DNA of 21,237 nucleotides from the NCBI GenBank assembly GCA_018057035.1, contig JAGPEN010000007.1, positions 1 to 21,237 of the forward strand. Reading direction: 5' to 3'. This stretch comes from Aminivibrio sp. Its GTDB lineage: Bacteria; Synergistota; Synergistia; Synergistales; Aminobacteriaceae. The position numbers were made by a program, and so were the translations under genes. The notes below the pieces were generated by a model, which was not told where the DNA came from, did no database searches, and saw only the letters and a program-made list of their open reading frames with translations. The number at the start of each line of letters is the position of its first letter. The first letter of the stretch is position 1. This document shows, piece after piece, positions 15,069 through 21,237 of this stretch.

Positions 15069-16373
15069 CTATAGTCTGCCCCCGAGCACAAGCCGGGGAA
15101 GCCAGAGTGCAAGCTCCGGAATGTACGTGACCAGCAGAAGCGTGGGAAGCCAGGCAAACACTATAAATATCATTGCCGGCTTCATCATCTGTGAAACAGG
15201 CGTCTTCGCCATCCGCCCGCCGAAATAGAGCGTGGGCGCAGTAGGCGGAGTCACGTTTCCGAGTCCCAGGTTGGTTCCTATGATCGCCGCGAAGTGGATC
15301 GGGTGGATCCCGAGCGAAACCACGACCGGAAGCAGAATGGGCGTGCACAGCAACATGGCGCTCACGTCATCCATTATCATTCCGATGATGATCATGAAGA
15401 TATTGATCATGAGCATAATAACGTACTTGTTGCTGGAGATTGCCGTGAGGAAGGCTATGATCATGGCCGGAAGCCGCTCCTGGACATAAATCCGACTCAG
15501 CATCATGATGCAGTACATCATGAGCATGACGACTCCCGTAGTCGTCGCAGTCTCGATAATCACCTCGATAAAATTGTTCCGGTTCAGCCCCCTGTAGATC
15601 AGGAATCCCACCGGTATGGAGTACAGAACGGCAACCGCCGCCGCCTCCGTCGGGGTCATGATGCCGCCGTAAATGCCGCCGAGCACGATCACAGGCATGA
15701 AAAGGGCAGGAACCGCCTTTTTCCCGCGGCTTCCGAGAAGCTCGACCTTCTCCTGGAAGGTGATCTGCGGCGTCACGTTTATGTTGGGGTCGTTCCTCAG
15801 CAGAATGAGGTTCAGAATGCTGAGAAGGATCATGAGCACGATCCCCGGCCCGACGGTGGCAAGAAAACACGCGAGCACCGACTGCTGCCCCACCCACGCG
15901 AACAGGATCATCTGGGAACTCGGGGGGATCAGCAGGCCCAGGGGTGCCGCGCAGGATACCAGGGCGGCACTGTGCCCCATGGGATAGCCGTTTTCCCGGA
16001 GACGGGGGAACATGATGGAGCCGATGCACGAAAGGGTCGCGGCACAGCTTCCGGAAATGGACCCGAACACCGCACACGAGACCACGGCCACGACTCCCAG
16101 GCCTCCCTTTATCCGCCCGACGAACACATCGACGAAATTGACAAGGGACGTGCCGATGCCTCCCCTGTCCATCATACCGCCGACCATGATAAAAAGCGGA
16201 ATGGCGAGAAGCACAATGGAACTCATCTGGCTGAATCCGTAGGGAAGAAGGAACGACGGGTCGTAGCCGTGGGTTATCACCATGAAGGTGGTTGAAAGCA
16301 TAAAACAGAAAGGAACCGGCAGCCCGAGAAGAAGGGTAATGATAATCAGCAGAAGTGCAATGGTAATTGCCAT
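15069..16373 (-). CDS. dctM: TRAP transporter large permease, DctM family
   Basis: A 434-residue membrane protein with about twelve hydrophobic segments. DctM features include the N-terminal LLGLPVPFCFMLSTTFMV, AIPLFIMVGGMMDRGGIG, VFGSISGSCAATLSCIG and the later GMIMDDVSAMLLCTPILLPV and GNVTPPTAPTLYF. It is the ion-coupled transport subunit of a TRAP importer. The start ATG has GGAGGAAA upstream; a longer open frame ahead of it covers the 70-base gap to dctQ and is not coding. It sits directly before the opine dehydrogenase gene. Confidence 0.95.
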   Translation of the reverse strand: MAITIALLLIIITLLLGLPVPFCFMLSTTFMVITHGYDPSFLLPYGFSQMSSIVLLAIPLFIMVGGMMDRGGIGTSLVNFVDVFVGRIKGGLGVVAVVSCAVFGSISGSCAATLSCIGSIMFPRLRENGYPMGHSAALVSCAAPLGLLIPPSSQMILFAWVGQQSVLACFLATVGPGIVLMILLSILNLILLRNDPNINVTPQITFQEKVELLGSRGKKAVPALFMPVIVLGGIYGGIMTPTEAAAVAVLYSIPVGFLIYRGLNRNNFIEVIIETATTTGVVMLMMYCIMMLSRIYVQERLPAMIIAFLTAISSNKYVIMLMINIFMIIIGMIMDDVSAMLLCTPILLPVVVSLGIHPIHFAAIIGTNLGLGNVTPPTAPTLYFGGRMAKTPVSQMMKPAMIFIVFAWLPTLLLVTYIPELALWLPRLVLGGRL

Positions 16374-16443
16374 AGGCGTTTCCTCCAGATTTCGGCCGCG
16401 GCCCGACAGTATCCTCCGGGGCCGTGACCGGGGTAGACTCAGC

Positions 16444-16965
16444 TCAGGATGTTCCCTCCTGCGCTCCGGACAAGAAACTGAAAAGGCCGTCGAAAAAATG
16501 GACCACTGCATAGAAGGACATGAGTGCGTATCCGGCGAGCACCGAAGACTGGGAAATAAAAACCGGTATCCGCAGCCCTGTCGTCCGGGGCATCCACTCG
16601 ATGCTGTACAGTACCATGTCAACTGCCCACACGGTGAACAGAATGCACAGGACTGCCATGGTCATGTCCATAACAACCGCGAGGAGCGCTCTTCCCCTGG
16701 GGGGAAGAAACTGGGGAATAATGTCCGCCTTCACGTGGCTCTGGTCATAGACGCCATAAGAACTTCCCATGAAATAGAGCCAGAAGGCAGCGATAACCAC
16801 GATCTCCTCCATGCCGAAAAGGTCGGATTTGAACACGTACCGCAGCAGCACGGTCACGCACATGATGAGGACAACAAAAAGGCTGCTCAGCACCAGAAGA
16901 GCGCGCTGCAGCCAGAGGATGAACTTCCAGGCAGAAGAATTTTTGACTGCGTCCAAAAATCTCAA
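16444..16965 (-). CDS. dctQ: TRAP transporter small permease, DctQ family
   Basis: A 173-residue protein with four membrane segments, including LVLSSLFVVLIMCVTVLLRY and IVVIAAFWLYFMGSSYGVYD. The charged turn DQSHVKADII after the second helix is the DctQ family mark. It joins the DctM subunit to the binding-protein cycle. The start is taken as TTG at 16965 because GGAGGG lies eight bases upstream and the length is then normal. GTG at 17010 would put the start inside a hairpin with no ribosome site. Confidence 0.88.
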   Translation of the reverse strand: MRFLDAVKNSSAWKFILWLQRALLVLSSLFVVLIMCVTVLLRYVFKSDLFGMEEIVVIAAFWLYFMGSSYGVYDQSHVKADIIPQFLPPRGRALLAVVMDMTMAVLCILFTVWAVDMVLYSIEWMPRTTGLRIPVFISQSSVLAGYALMSFYAVVHFFDGLFSFLSGAQEGTS

Positions 16966-16982
16966 TGGGGATCCCTCCAGGC

Positions 16983-17010
16983 GTGCCGGGCAGCCATCGC
17001 CGCCCGGCAC
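16983..17010 (-). other. Intergenic hairpin between dctP and dctQ
   Basis: GTGCCGGGC (16983-16991) pairs with GCCCGGCAC (17002-17010), and three more inner pairs are possible. It begins ten bases after the dctP stop, with no T-run beyond. Like the tctC-tctB hairpin it sits directly after a binding-protein gene, suggesting 3'-end protection or partial termination that favours the binding protein. Confidence 0.7.
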
Positions 17011-17020
17011 GAAGAGTGTA

Positions 17021-18037
17021 TTACTTCAGAGATTCTTTTATTTTGTCCAGCGTTTCCTTTCCGTAGGTCTTTTCCAGTTTGGGCCACGTGGTGTTCCGTA
17101 TTGTTTCGGCGAGTTCGGCCATCTCCTTCTCGGGGATTGGAATGATCTTGACGCCGAAATCGGCCAGTTTTTTCTGGAACTCTATATCCTCCGCTTTGCT
17201 GTCTGCAAAACTCTTGTCCGCTTGCTCATTTACAGCTTTTAAAATTACTTTCTGGTCGGCCTCGGAAATCTGGTCCCAGACCTTTTTGCCCACGATGTAG
17301 GCCGTCTGGTCGAACAGGCAGTTGTAGGGAACGTAGAATTTAATCACGTCCCGGAAGCTCAGGTAGTTGATCTGGGACGATCCGCCGATCCATCCGTCGC
17401 AGACCCCGGTCTGGATGGCGCTGTATGTATCGGCATAGGGAATGGAAGTCGTCCGGAAGCCGAGATCCTCGGCGGTTTCCTTGTACACCGCCAGGGGGGC
17501 GACACGGATCATGGCGTCCTTGGGCATGCCGGCCTTGAGAGGGTTCGCGGGTTCTTTCGCCAGGCCGACACCCACAAAACCGTCACCGTAGATACGGAGG
17601 AGATTGACGCCCAGTTTATCCAGGGATTTCTCGATAATGTCATAGACCACTGACCCGGGGGAAAGCTGCTTCTGCATTCCTTCACCCGTCTCGGCAAGGA
17701 AGGGAAGAGAGCCGACTTCAAGCATCAGGTCGAACTGGCTTGGAAGGAAAATGAGTCCCATCTCGATGGTCCCACGCCGGATCTCCTCGAACACCTGGGT
17801 ATAGTCTCCAAGCTGGTTGGCAGGGAAGAGGTCGAGGATAATCCGCCCCTCGGTTTCTTTTTCAACCACTTCCTTGATGGCAAAAAGCGATTTTGTACCC
17901 CTGTACTCCGGCGCTGAAATGCCGGCCACTTTCAGCGTCATCGGTTTGGCGAAAGAAGGGACTGCAGCGGAGGAAAGAAAAATCGCTCCCAGGATAAAAA
18001 TACCCAGCATCCGGTACGCCATGCTCTTCCTAACCAT
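17021..18037 (-). CDS. dctP: TRAP transporter substrate-binding protein, DctP family
   Basis: A 338-residue exported protein. The signal peptide (MVRKSMAYRMLGIFILGAIF, then LSSAAVPSFA) is cleaved near SFA/KPM. The mature part has the DctP pattern: KEVVEKETEGRIILDLFPANQLGDYTQVFEEIRRGTIEMG, and a central MIRVAPLAVYKETAEDLG whose arginine is at the place that normally salt-bridges the ligand carboxylate. YSAIQTGVCDGWIGG also fits. It delivers a carboxylate-bearing ligand to DctQM. Opine dehydrogenase and the RocB-like enzyme downstream suggest an opine or N-substituted amino acid as ligand. ATG 18037 has AAGGAG about ten bases upstream. It follows iclR by 81 bases without an obvious terminator. 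Confidence 0.93.
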   Translation of the reverse strand: MVRKSMAYRMLGIFILGAIFLSSAAVPSFAKPMTLKVAGISAPEYRGTKSLFAIKEVVEKETEGRIILDLFPANQLGDYTQVFEEIRRGTIEMGLIFLPSQFDLMLEVGSLPFLAETGEGMQKQLSPGSVVYDIIEKSLDKLGVNLLRIYGDGFVGVGLAKEPANPLKAGMPKDAMIRVAPLAVYKETAEDLGFRTTSIPYADTYSAIQTGVCDGWIGGSSQINYLSFRDVIKFYVPYNCLFDQTAYIVGKKVWDQISEADQKVILKAVNEQADKSFADSKAEDIEFQKKLADFGVKIIPIPEKEMAELAETIRNTTWPKLEKTYGKETLDKIKESLK

Positions 18038-18118
18038 ATGAATCACTCCTTTTTTTAAATGGTTTGATCCCCGGGAAAACGCAGTGCGCGAATCCCCTGT
18101 ATTCTGCCCCCCCTTCAT

Positions 18119-18871
18119 CTAGTGCCTGTATCTGAAACTGAATGAAATTTCTTCCGCACCCTTTTTCAGAATATGGATCCACTCGGGAATTTTCTCCTCC
18201 GGAAGGTGGTGCTTGGGAGCCGAAAGACCAAGGCTGGCAATGACAACGCTTTCCTGGGCGAAAATCGGAACGGCCAGCGTAATCTCCCCCAAGGTGAACG
18301 TTTCGTCTTCGAGGGCATAGCCCCTCTCTCGGATCTTTCCGTACTCCTCCAGCAGGCTATCCCTGTCCATAATCGTGAAGGGCGTTCTTTTCTCAAATTC
18401 CGCCGTACTCAGAATTTTCCTTATCATCGCCCCATCCTGGTACGCACAGAGAACCATTGCCGAGCCTCCGGAATTCAGAGGGATGCTTTTCCCGATAAAA
18501 TCAGCGGCATCGTAGCAGCCGCCCCGCACGGCGTTTTTATAGGCCGGAAACGCCCGGTCTCCTTCCCAGACGGTAATGTAGGTGGTCTCTCCAAGCGTAC
18601 GGGAAATGTATGAAAGAACAGGCCGGGTGATCTCTTCGATCCCCTTCAGGCGGCCATATACATTGCCGAGGCGGATCATGATTGGGCTGAGATGGTATTT
18701 TTTCGTAAGAAAATCCTGGATAACAAAATTATGGGTCTGGAGGGTTTTCAGTATTTTAAAAGCGCCGCTTTTCCCGATGCCAACAAAAGAGGCGAGCTCT
18801 GAAAGGTTGAATTCGTAAGGAGGGTCTCCCAAGTGCTTCAATATGGACATGGCTTTATCGAGACTGCCCAT
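18119..18871 (-). CDS. IclR-family transcriptional regulator
   Basis: A 250-residue regulator. Residues 1-65 are a winged helix (DKAMSILKHLG, LSELASFVGIGKSGAFKILKTLQTHNFV) and residues 75-245 an IclR effector domain (LGETTYITVWEGD, GKSIPLNSGGSAMVLCAYQ, RGYALEDETFTLGEITLAVPIFA). It probably senses the imported substrate or a product and controls the TRAP-opine operon, of which it is the first gene. ATG 18871 has AGGAGG five bases upstream; the longer open frame has no ribosome site. A palindrome at 18891-18908 in its own leader is a plausible autoregulatory site. Whether it activates or represses cannot be told from sequence. Confidence 0.93.
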   Translation of the reverse strand: MGSLDKAMSILKHLGDPPYEFNLSELASFVGIGKSGAFKILKTLQTHNFVIQDFLTKKYHLSPIMIRLGNVYGRLKGIEEITRPVLSYISRTLGETTYITVWEGDRAFPAYKNAVRGGCYDAADFIGKSIPLNSGGSAMVLCAYQDGAMIRKILSTAEFEKRTPFTIMDRDSLLEEYGKIRERGYALEDETFTLGEITLAVPIFAQESVVIASLGLSAPKHHLPEEKIPEWIHILKKGAEEISFSFRYRH

Positions 18872-18890
18872 TTCAACCTCCTTTTCCCTA

Positions 18891-18908
18891 TGGGAAACCA
18901 ATTTCCCA
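18891..18908. promoter_or_regulatory. Candidate IclR-type operator
   Basis: TGGGAAACCAATTTCCCA is a perfect 7-bp palindrome with four central bases, similar in form to known IclR-family sites (TGGAAAT-N-ATTTCCA in E. coli). It lies just downstream of the expected transcription start of iclR, so binding would block the operon. Confidence 0.55.
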
Positions 18909-18967
18909 AAATATCTACAAATCACACTATATCAGCAAAAACACTATTTGTCGATATTCCCAAAATA
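18903..18967. repeat. Direct repeat TTCCCAAAATA flanking the iclR promoter
   Basis: The 11-mer TTCCCAAAATA occurs at 18903-18913, overlapping the palindrome, and again at 18957-18967, just upstream of the -35. The 54-base spacing is close to five helical turns, compatible with two regulator sites on one face of the DNA. Confidence 0.5.
18926..18954 (-). promoter_or_regulatory. Promoter of the iclR-dctPQM-opine operon
   Basis: On the minus strand TCGACA (18949-18954, five of six) is followed after exactly 17 bases by TATAGT (18926-18931, five of six), with a TG extension before the -10. This is the best promoter match on this strand in the right-hand part of the window; no second clear promoter was seen between iclR and dctP. 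Confidence 0.7.
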
Positions 18968-18985
18968 CGGTCAAATCCGGGGGGC

Positions 18986-19008
18986 AAAAAAAAGCGGCCA
19001 AAAGCCGC
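18986..19008 (-). terminator. Terminator of the 143-residue protein gene
   Basis: On the minus strand GCGGC, loop TTTTG, GCCGC is followed by eight T. It lies about 85 bases after the stop of the upstream minus-strand gene and before the iclR promoter. Confidence 0.8.
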
Positions 19009-19092
19009 CTCTGGAGATGATCTGTTGCTGGATCCCGAGCCGCATTCAGCACACAGCTCGTGACAGCTCCTCAAAAAAACATCCTGTTTAAA

Positions 19093-19524
19093 CTACTCGC
19101 TTTCACCATCGAGCTCGTGAGCAAAATAATCTTCTTCTTCCATTTCTTCCTCGTTATCAGGGGGCATGGAAAGGTACCTGATAGTGCGAAGGCTATCCAC
19201 GCTGACATCAGACTCAAGGGATTCAAACACCCCCTGGCTCCTCAGCTCGTCGAAGGGGTACGCGGGAGACTCGGGAAAAATGTAAGACAGGTCCCGGGCC
19301 GCAAGGAAGCAGTAAGGTCGTGCCAGTACTTTCTCGCCGTTCCACAGGTATTGAAGGCCAAGGCTATTTGATTCCGAAACGGCCTCCGGATCCATAAAAG
19401 GAAAGACCGACTCCTCCGCCTCTTCCAGCGAAGCCTCGAGAAAAAAAGCGTCAACCCTGTATTTCCTGAGAGTTTCGGGTATACGGTCATAGTGGCAATG
19501 ACGCCATACAAAACGAATGAGCAT
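19093..19524 (-). CDS. Hypothetical protein, 143 residues
   Basis: A small cytoplasmic-looking protein with no signal peptide or membrane segment and no recognised family. It starts MLIRFVWRHCHYDRIPETLR and then alternates helix-like acidic stretches (LEASLEEAEESVFPF) with short hydrophobic ones (ARPYCFLAARDLSYIFPES). It ends in a very acidic tail, DNEEEMEEEDYFAHELDGES. The ATG is well supported: GGAGG lies six bases upstream. The open frame extends upstream through both tRNA genes, but that part is only the antisense of tRNA-Ser and should not be included. It has its own candidate promoter and terminator, so it appears to be a single-gene unit between the tRNAs and iclR. No function is proposed. 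Confidence 0.72.
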   Translation of the reverse strand: MLIRFVWRHCHYDRIPETLRKYRVDAFFLEASLEEAEESVFPFMDPEAVSESNSLGLQYLWNGEKVLARPYCFLAARDLSYIFPESPAYPFDELRSQGVFESLESDVSVDSLRTIRYLSMPPDNEEEMEEEDYFAHELDGESE

Positions 19525-19555
19525 ACAAAACCTCCGTAGGGAAAAATTCCGGATA

Positions 19556-19584
19556 AAAATAACACTATTCTTACAGAATAGCAA
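19556..19584 (-). promoter_or_regulatory. Candidate promoter and dyad for the 143-residue protein
   Basis: On the minus strand TTGCTA (19579-19584), 17 bases, then TATTTT (19556-19561), each four of six consensus bases. A dyad CTATTC, five bases, GAATAG (19565-19581) fills most of the spacer, where a repressor could sit. Evidence is by position and pattern only. Confidence 0.4.
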
Positions 19585-19698
19585 TACTATTCCCTTCTGT
19601 TCCGCCTTAATTTCCACCCATTTTTTCTCTTTATATTCATTCTCAACGGCCCGTCTGCGTTCAGAAGGAAACAGTAGGATTAAAGCCTGCAGACATAC

Positions 19699-19727
19699 TT
19701 GGCAAGCCGGAAATGAACGTGTATAAT
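19699..19727 (+). promoter_or_regulatory. Promoter of tRNA-Ser(CGA)
   Basis: TTGGCA (five of six), 17 bases, TATAAT (six of six), ending 12 bases before the tRNA 5' end. Near-consensus strength suits a stable RNA gene. Confidence 0.85.
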
Positions 19728-19739
19728 ACCCTTCCGTGC

Positions 19740-19829
19740 GGAGAAGTGCCCGAGTGGTCGAAGGGGATTGACTCGAAATCAATTGGGCGGCTTGCTGCCC
19801 CGTGGGTTCGAATCCCACCTTCTCCGCCA
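19740..19829 (+). tRNA. tRNA-Ser, anticodon CGA
   Basis: The acceptor GGAGAAG pairs with CTTCTCC, discriminator G, and CCA is encoded. The anticodon stem ATTGA/TCAAT encloses the loop CTCGAAA, giving anticodon CGA (reads UCG). A long variable arm is present, as for all serine tRNAs, and the T arm GTGGG/CCCAC is fully paired around TTCGAAT. Confidence 0.96.
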
Positions 19830-19869
19830 GCAAAATCGTTTTTCCAGGTATAGCAATCCTGAAAAGCTG

Positions 19870-19878
19870 TGATATAAT
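19870..19878 (+). promoter_or_regulatory. Extended -10 promoter of tRNA-Ser(GGA)
   Basis: TGATATAAT: a perfect TATAAT (19873-19878) with TG extension, 16 bases before the tRNA. The -35 is weak. Its presence indicates that the second tRNA can be expressed independently of the first. Confidence 0.65.
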
Positions 19879-19894
19879 GTCTGCCGTTGCATGC

Positions 19895-19982
19895 GGAGAA
19901 GTGGCCGAGTGGTCGAAGGCGGGCGCTTGGAGAGCGTCTGAACCGTGAGGTTCCGTGGGTTCGAATCCCTCCTTCTCCGCCA
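19895..19982 (+). tRNA. tRNA-Ser, anticodon GGA
   Basis: The acceptor GGAGAAG/CTTCTCC matches that of the first tRNA, with discriminator G and encoded CCA. The anticodon stem GGCGC/GCGTC holds the loop TTGGAGA, giving GGA (reads UCC/UCU). The variable arm is AACC-GTGA-GGTT. The T stem is GTGGG against CCCTC, which leaves one U-U mismatch at the second pair. Its 3' end directly adjoins an integrase gene, so it is the probable attachment site of an integrated element. Confidence 0.95.
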
Positions 19983-20032
19983 TTAATCATGCCTTAATAC
20001 TGGAAACAGAAGAGAAAAACGGTATACACGCT

Positions 20033-21237
20033 GTGCGCCAAAAGCGTACAGCACCCTTGGTGTTACAAACTGGTGTTCCATTCATCGAGCGCCGCGGGAA
20101 TATTTATTATTTCCGCTGGGTCATACCCAAAACGGAGCGATTCCTATGGAACAAATCGGAAATCCGGCTCTCCCTCAAAACCCCCTACCTCAAACTCGCG
20201 CGAAAAAGAGGAGAATACCTTCGCGCCGGACTGATTTTTCTGCCCATGAATCTCACGCCTGAAGAAAAAGACGAAAGAGTCAAATTGCTCCATGAGGAAG
20301 CCCTGCTTCTCACCGACAAGTACAACCCTTCCTGGGACGACTCCGTCGAGTCGGTTGCCCTGGCCCGTGACCACTCCCTTCATCTGACTCCCGACGAAGA
20401 GACGGAAAAGGAAGCGATCAACGAGGTCTACGGTGACACAAAGCAGCACAATAACTTTTGGGAGCTTTTCGAGGGAAAAAGAAGAATCATCCCCGTCACC
20501 TCCGAAAAATCACCTGAAGCGGACTTTTCTCAAAGAGAGATCGACTTAATGGTGGAGCTTCTCATCGCTAATGACTGGGCCTTTCTTGAAAAAAAACTCC
20601 TTGCATCCGACCACCGCATTGTCGAAGGGTACAATCTCGGGATATCAATGGAGGTTGAGGACCTGACCCTCTATCTCCTTGTCCGGAAGAAGAATTTCCG
20701 GAACATACTCAAGGCCAGAGCTTTTACCGACCTTTACAACGTCCGGAAACTCATCCCCCACACAAACAGGCATTTCCCGTCGATCGCCCAAAAATTCGTA
20801 TCCGGCGCACTGGCGAATTGCGACCGTGCCCTAAGGGAACTCAACGGCATTCTTCCGCCGGAATCCGTACAAATTGCCTACAGATCCGAACATCCGGTAG
20901 TGCCGCCGGCAGTTTCGGTGAATAATACTACACCCCGTCCCACTGCAGGACCGGACTATGAAGACCCGGAAATCGCAACGCTCGTACAGGAAATTATTGC
21001 CGAGAAGACTACATCAAAGGCCCGGAAGGAAGTTCGCTGGACCGAAAAGACCCGAGGAGAGTTTGAGTCGAAATTCAAATTCATTCTTCGCTATTTCGGC
21101 CAAGGCAGAAAAGTTTCCGAAATAACCAAGGAACATCTCACCGAACTCATGGATATTTTCAATACCCGGCTGTCTGCCCGGCAGGGACAAAAGATGGAGG
21201 ATCTCGATCCCAATGTACTTCTCCGGGGGAAAATACC
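20033..21237 (+). CDS. Tyrosine-recombinase-type integrase, N-terminal part (runs off the window)
   Basis: An uninterrupted frame of at least 400 codons to the right edge. It begins with a DUF6538-like integrase N-terminus (RRGNIYYFRWVIPKTERFLW, then EIRLSLKTPYLKLARKRGEYL), has a long helical middle, and from about residue 336 shows a core-binding (SAM-like) domain: RWTEKTRGEFESKFKFILRY, then KVSEITKEHLTELMDIFNTRL. The catalytic domain with the R-H-R-Y residues would lie beyond the window. The start is uncertain: no ATG fits, and GTG 20033, TTG 20057 and GTG 20060 all lack a good ribosome site. It starts about 50-80 bases after tRNA-Ser(GGA) on the same strand, the classic layout for an element integrated at a tRNA 3' end. 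Confidence 0.82.
   Translation, partial: MRQKRTAPLVLQTGVPFIERRGNIYYFRWVIPKTERFLWNKSEIRLSLKTPYLKLARKRGEYLRAGLIFLPMNLTPEEKDERVKLLHEEALLLTDKYNPSWDDSVESVALARDHSLHLTPDEETEKEAINEVYGDTKQHNNFWELFEGKRRIIPVTSEKSPEADFSQREIDLMVELLIANDWAFLEKKLLASDHRIVEGYNLGISMEVEDLTLYLLVRKKNFRNILKARAFTDLYNVRKLIPHTNRHFPSIAQKFVSGALANCDRALRELNGILPPESVQIAYRSEHPVVPPAVSVNNTTPRPTAGPDYEDPEIATLVQEIIAEKTTSKARKEVRWTEKTRGEFESKFKFILRYFGQGRKVSEITKEHLTELMDIFNTRLSARQGQKMEDLDPNVLLRGKI

Noticed and set aside
15294..16295. Plus-strand open frame rich in His, Asp and Arg opposite dctM
   Set aside because: This composition is the expected antisense of hydrophobic codons in dctM.
16374..16443. Hairpin GGCCC/GGGCC in the dctQ-dctM gap as a regulatory element
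   Set aside because: The stem is short, has a large loop and no supporting signal, so it may be chance in GC-rich DNA.
19661..19990. Minus-strand reading frames across the two tRNA genes with GGEGGIRTHG-like peptides
   Set aside because: These peptides are the antisense translation of tRNA-Ser genes, a well-known false annotation; the real gene starts at 19524.
1..21237. CRISPR array, insertion sequence or rRNA
   Set aside because: No regularly spaced repeats, transposase or rRNA signature was seen on either strand.

Overview
The window looks like a bacterial chromosome segment of moderately high GC from an anaerobic amino-acid- and organic-acid-using heterotroph. It is packed with solute-binding-protein transporters (ABC, TTT and TRAP), has a ferredoxin-type aldo/keto reductase, and carries arginine/ornithine genes (rocD- and rocB-like). 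This mix resembles Synergistota, but that placement is inferred from gene content only, without a phylogenetic marker.

Layout. (1) Bases 1-325: the 3' end of an unidentified gene, then a small bacterial SRP RNA gene on the minus strand with its own extended -10 promoter. (2) Bases 413-6235, minus strand: a five-gene operon, promoter > SDR dehydrogenase > HisD-family dehydrogenase > sugar-type ABC ATPase > permease > binding protein, with ATGA or short overlaps between most genes. One zinc-ligand position of the HisD-like protein is changed, and no other histidine gene is present, so it is probably a catabolic dehydrogenase for an imported polyol or sulfonate rather than histidinol dehydrogenase. 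(3) Bases 6259-9341, minus strand: a tripartite tricarboxylate-type transporter (tctC > tctB > tctA) with a strong terminator at its end and a large hairpin after the binding-protein gene. (4) Bases 9342-9666: a 325-bp divergent control region with two inverted repeats and, on the rocD side, a leader able to fold into a 15-bp stem. (5) Bases 9667-12097, plus strand: rocD (ornithine aminotransferase) and, as a separate unit, an aldo/keto reductase with a C-terminal Fe-S domain. (6) Bases 12161-18954, minus strand: iclR-type regulator > TRAP transporter dctP-dctQ-dctM > opine dehydrogenase > RocB-like M20 hydrolase. (7) Bases 18986-19584: a 143-residue protein of unknown function on the minus strand. 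(8) Bases 19699-21237, plus strand: two tRNA-Ser genes (CGA and GGA anticodons) followed at once by a tyrosine-recombinase-type integrase that runs off the right edge. This looks like the left boundary of an element integrated at tRNA-Ser.

Working together. Regions 5 and 6 suggest a pathway for an opine or another N-substituted ornithine/arginine. The TRAP system would import it, opine dehydrogenase and/or the RocB-like hydrolase would release the basic amino acid, and RocD would convert ornithine to glutamate semialdehyde. The IclR protein, encoded first in the operon, has a good palindromic operator candidate just downstream of its own promoter. A shared dyad, TGATCA-N4-ATCA, occurs between tctC and rocD and again upstream of the aldo/keto reductase, hinting at common control of those units. 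All functional links are inferred from gene order and family membership.
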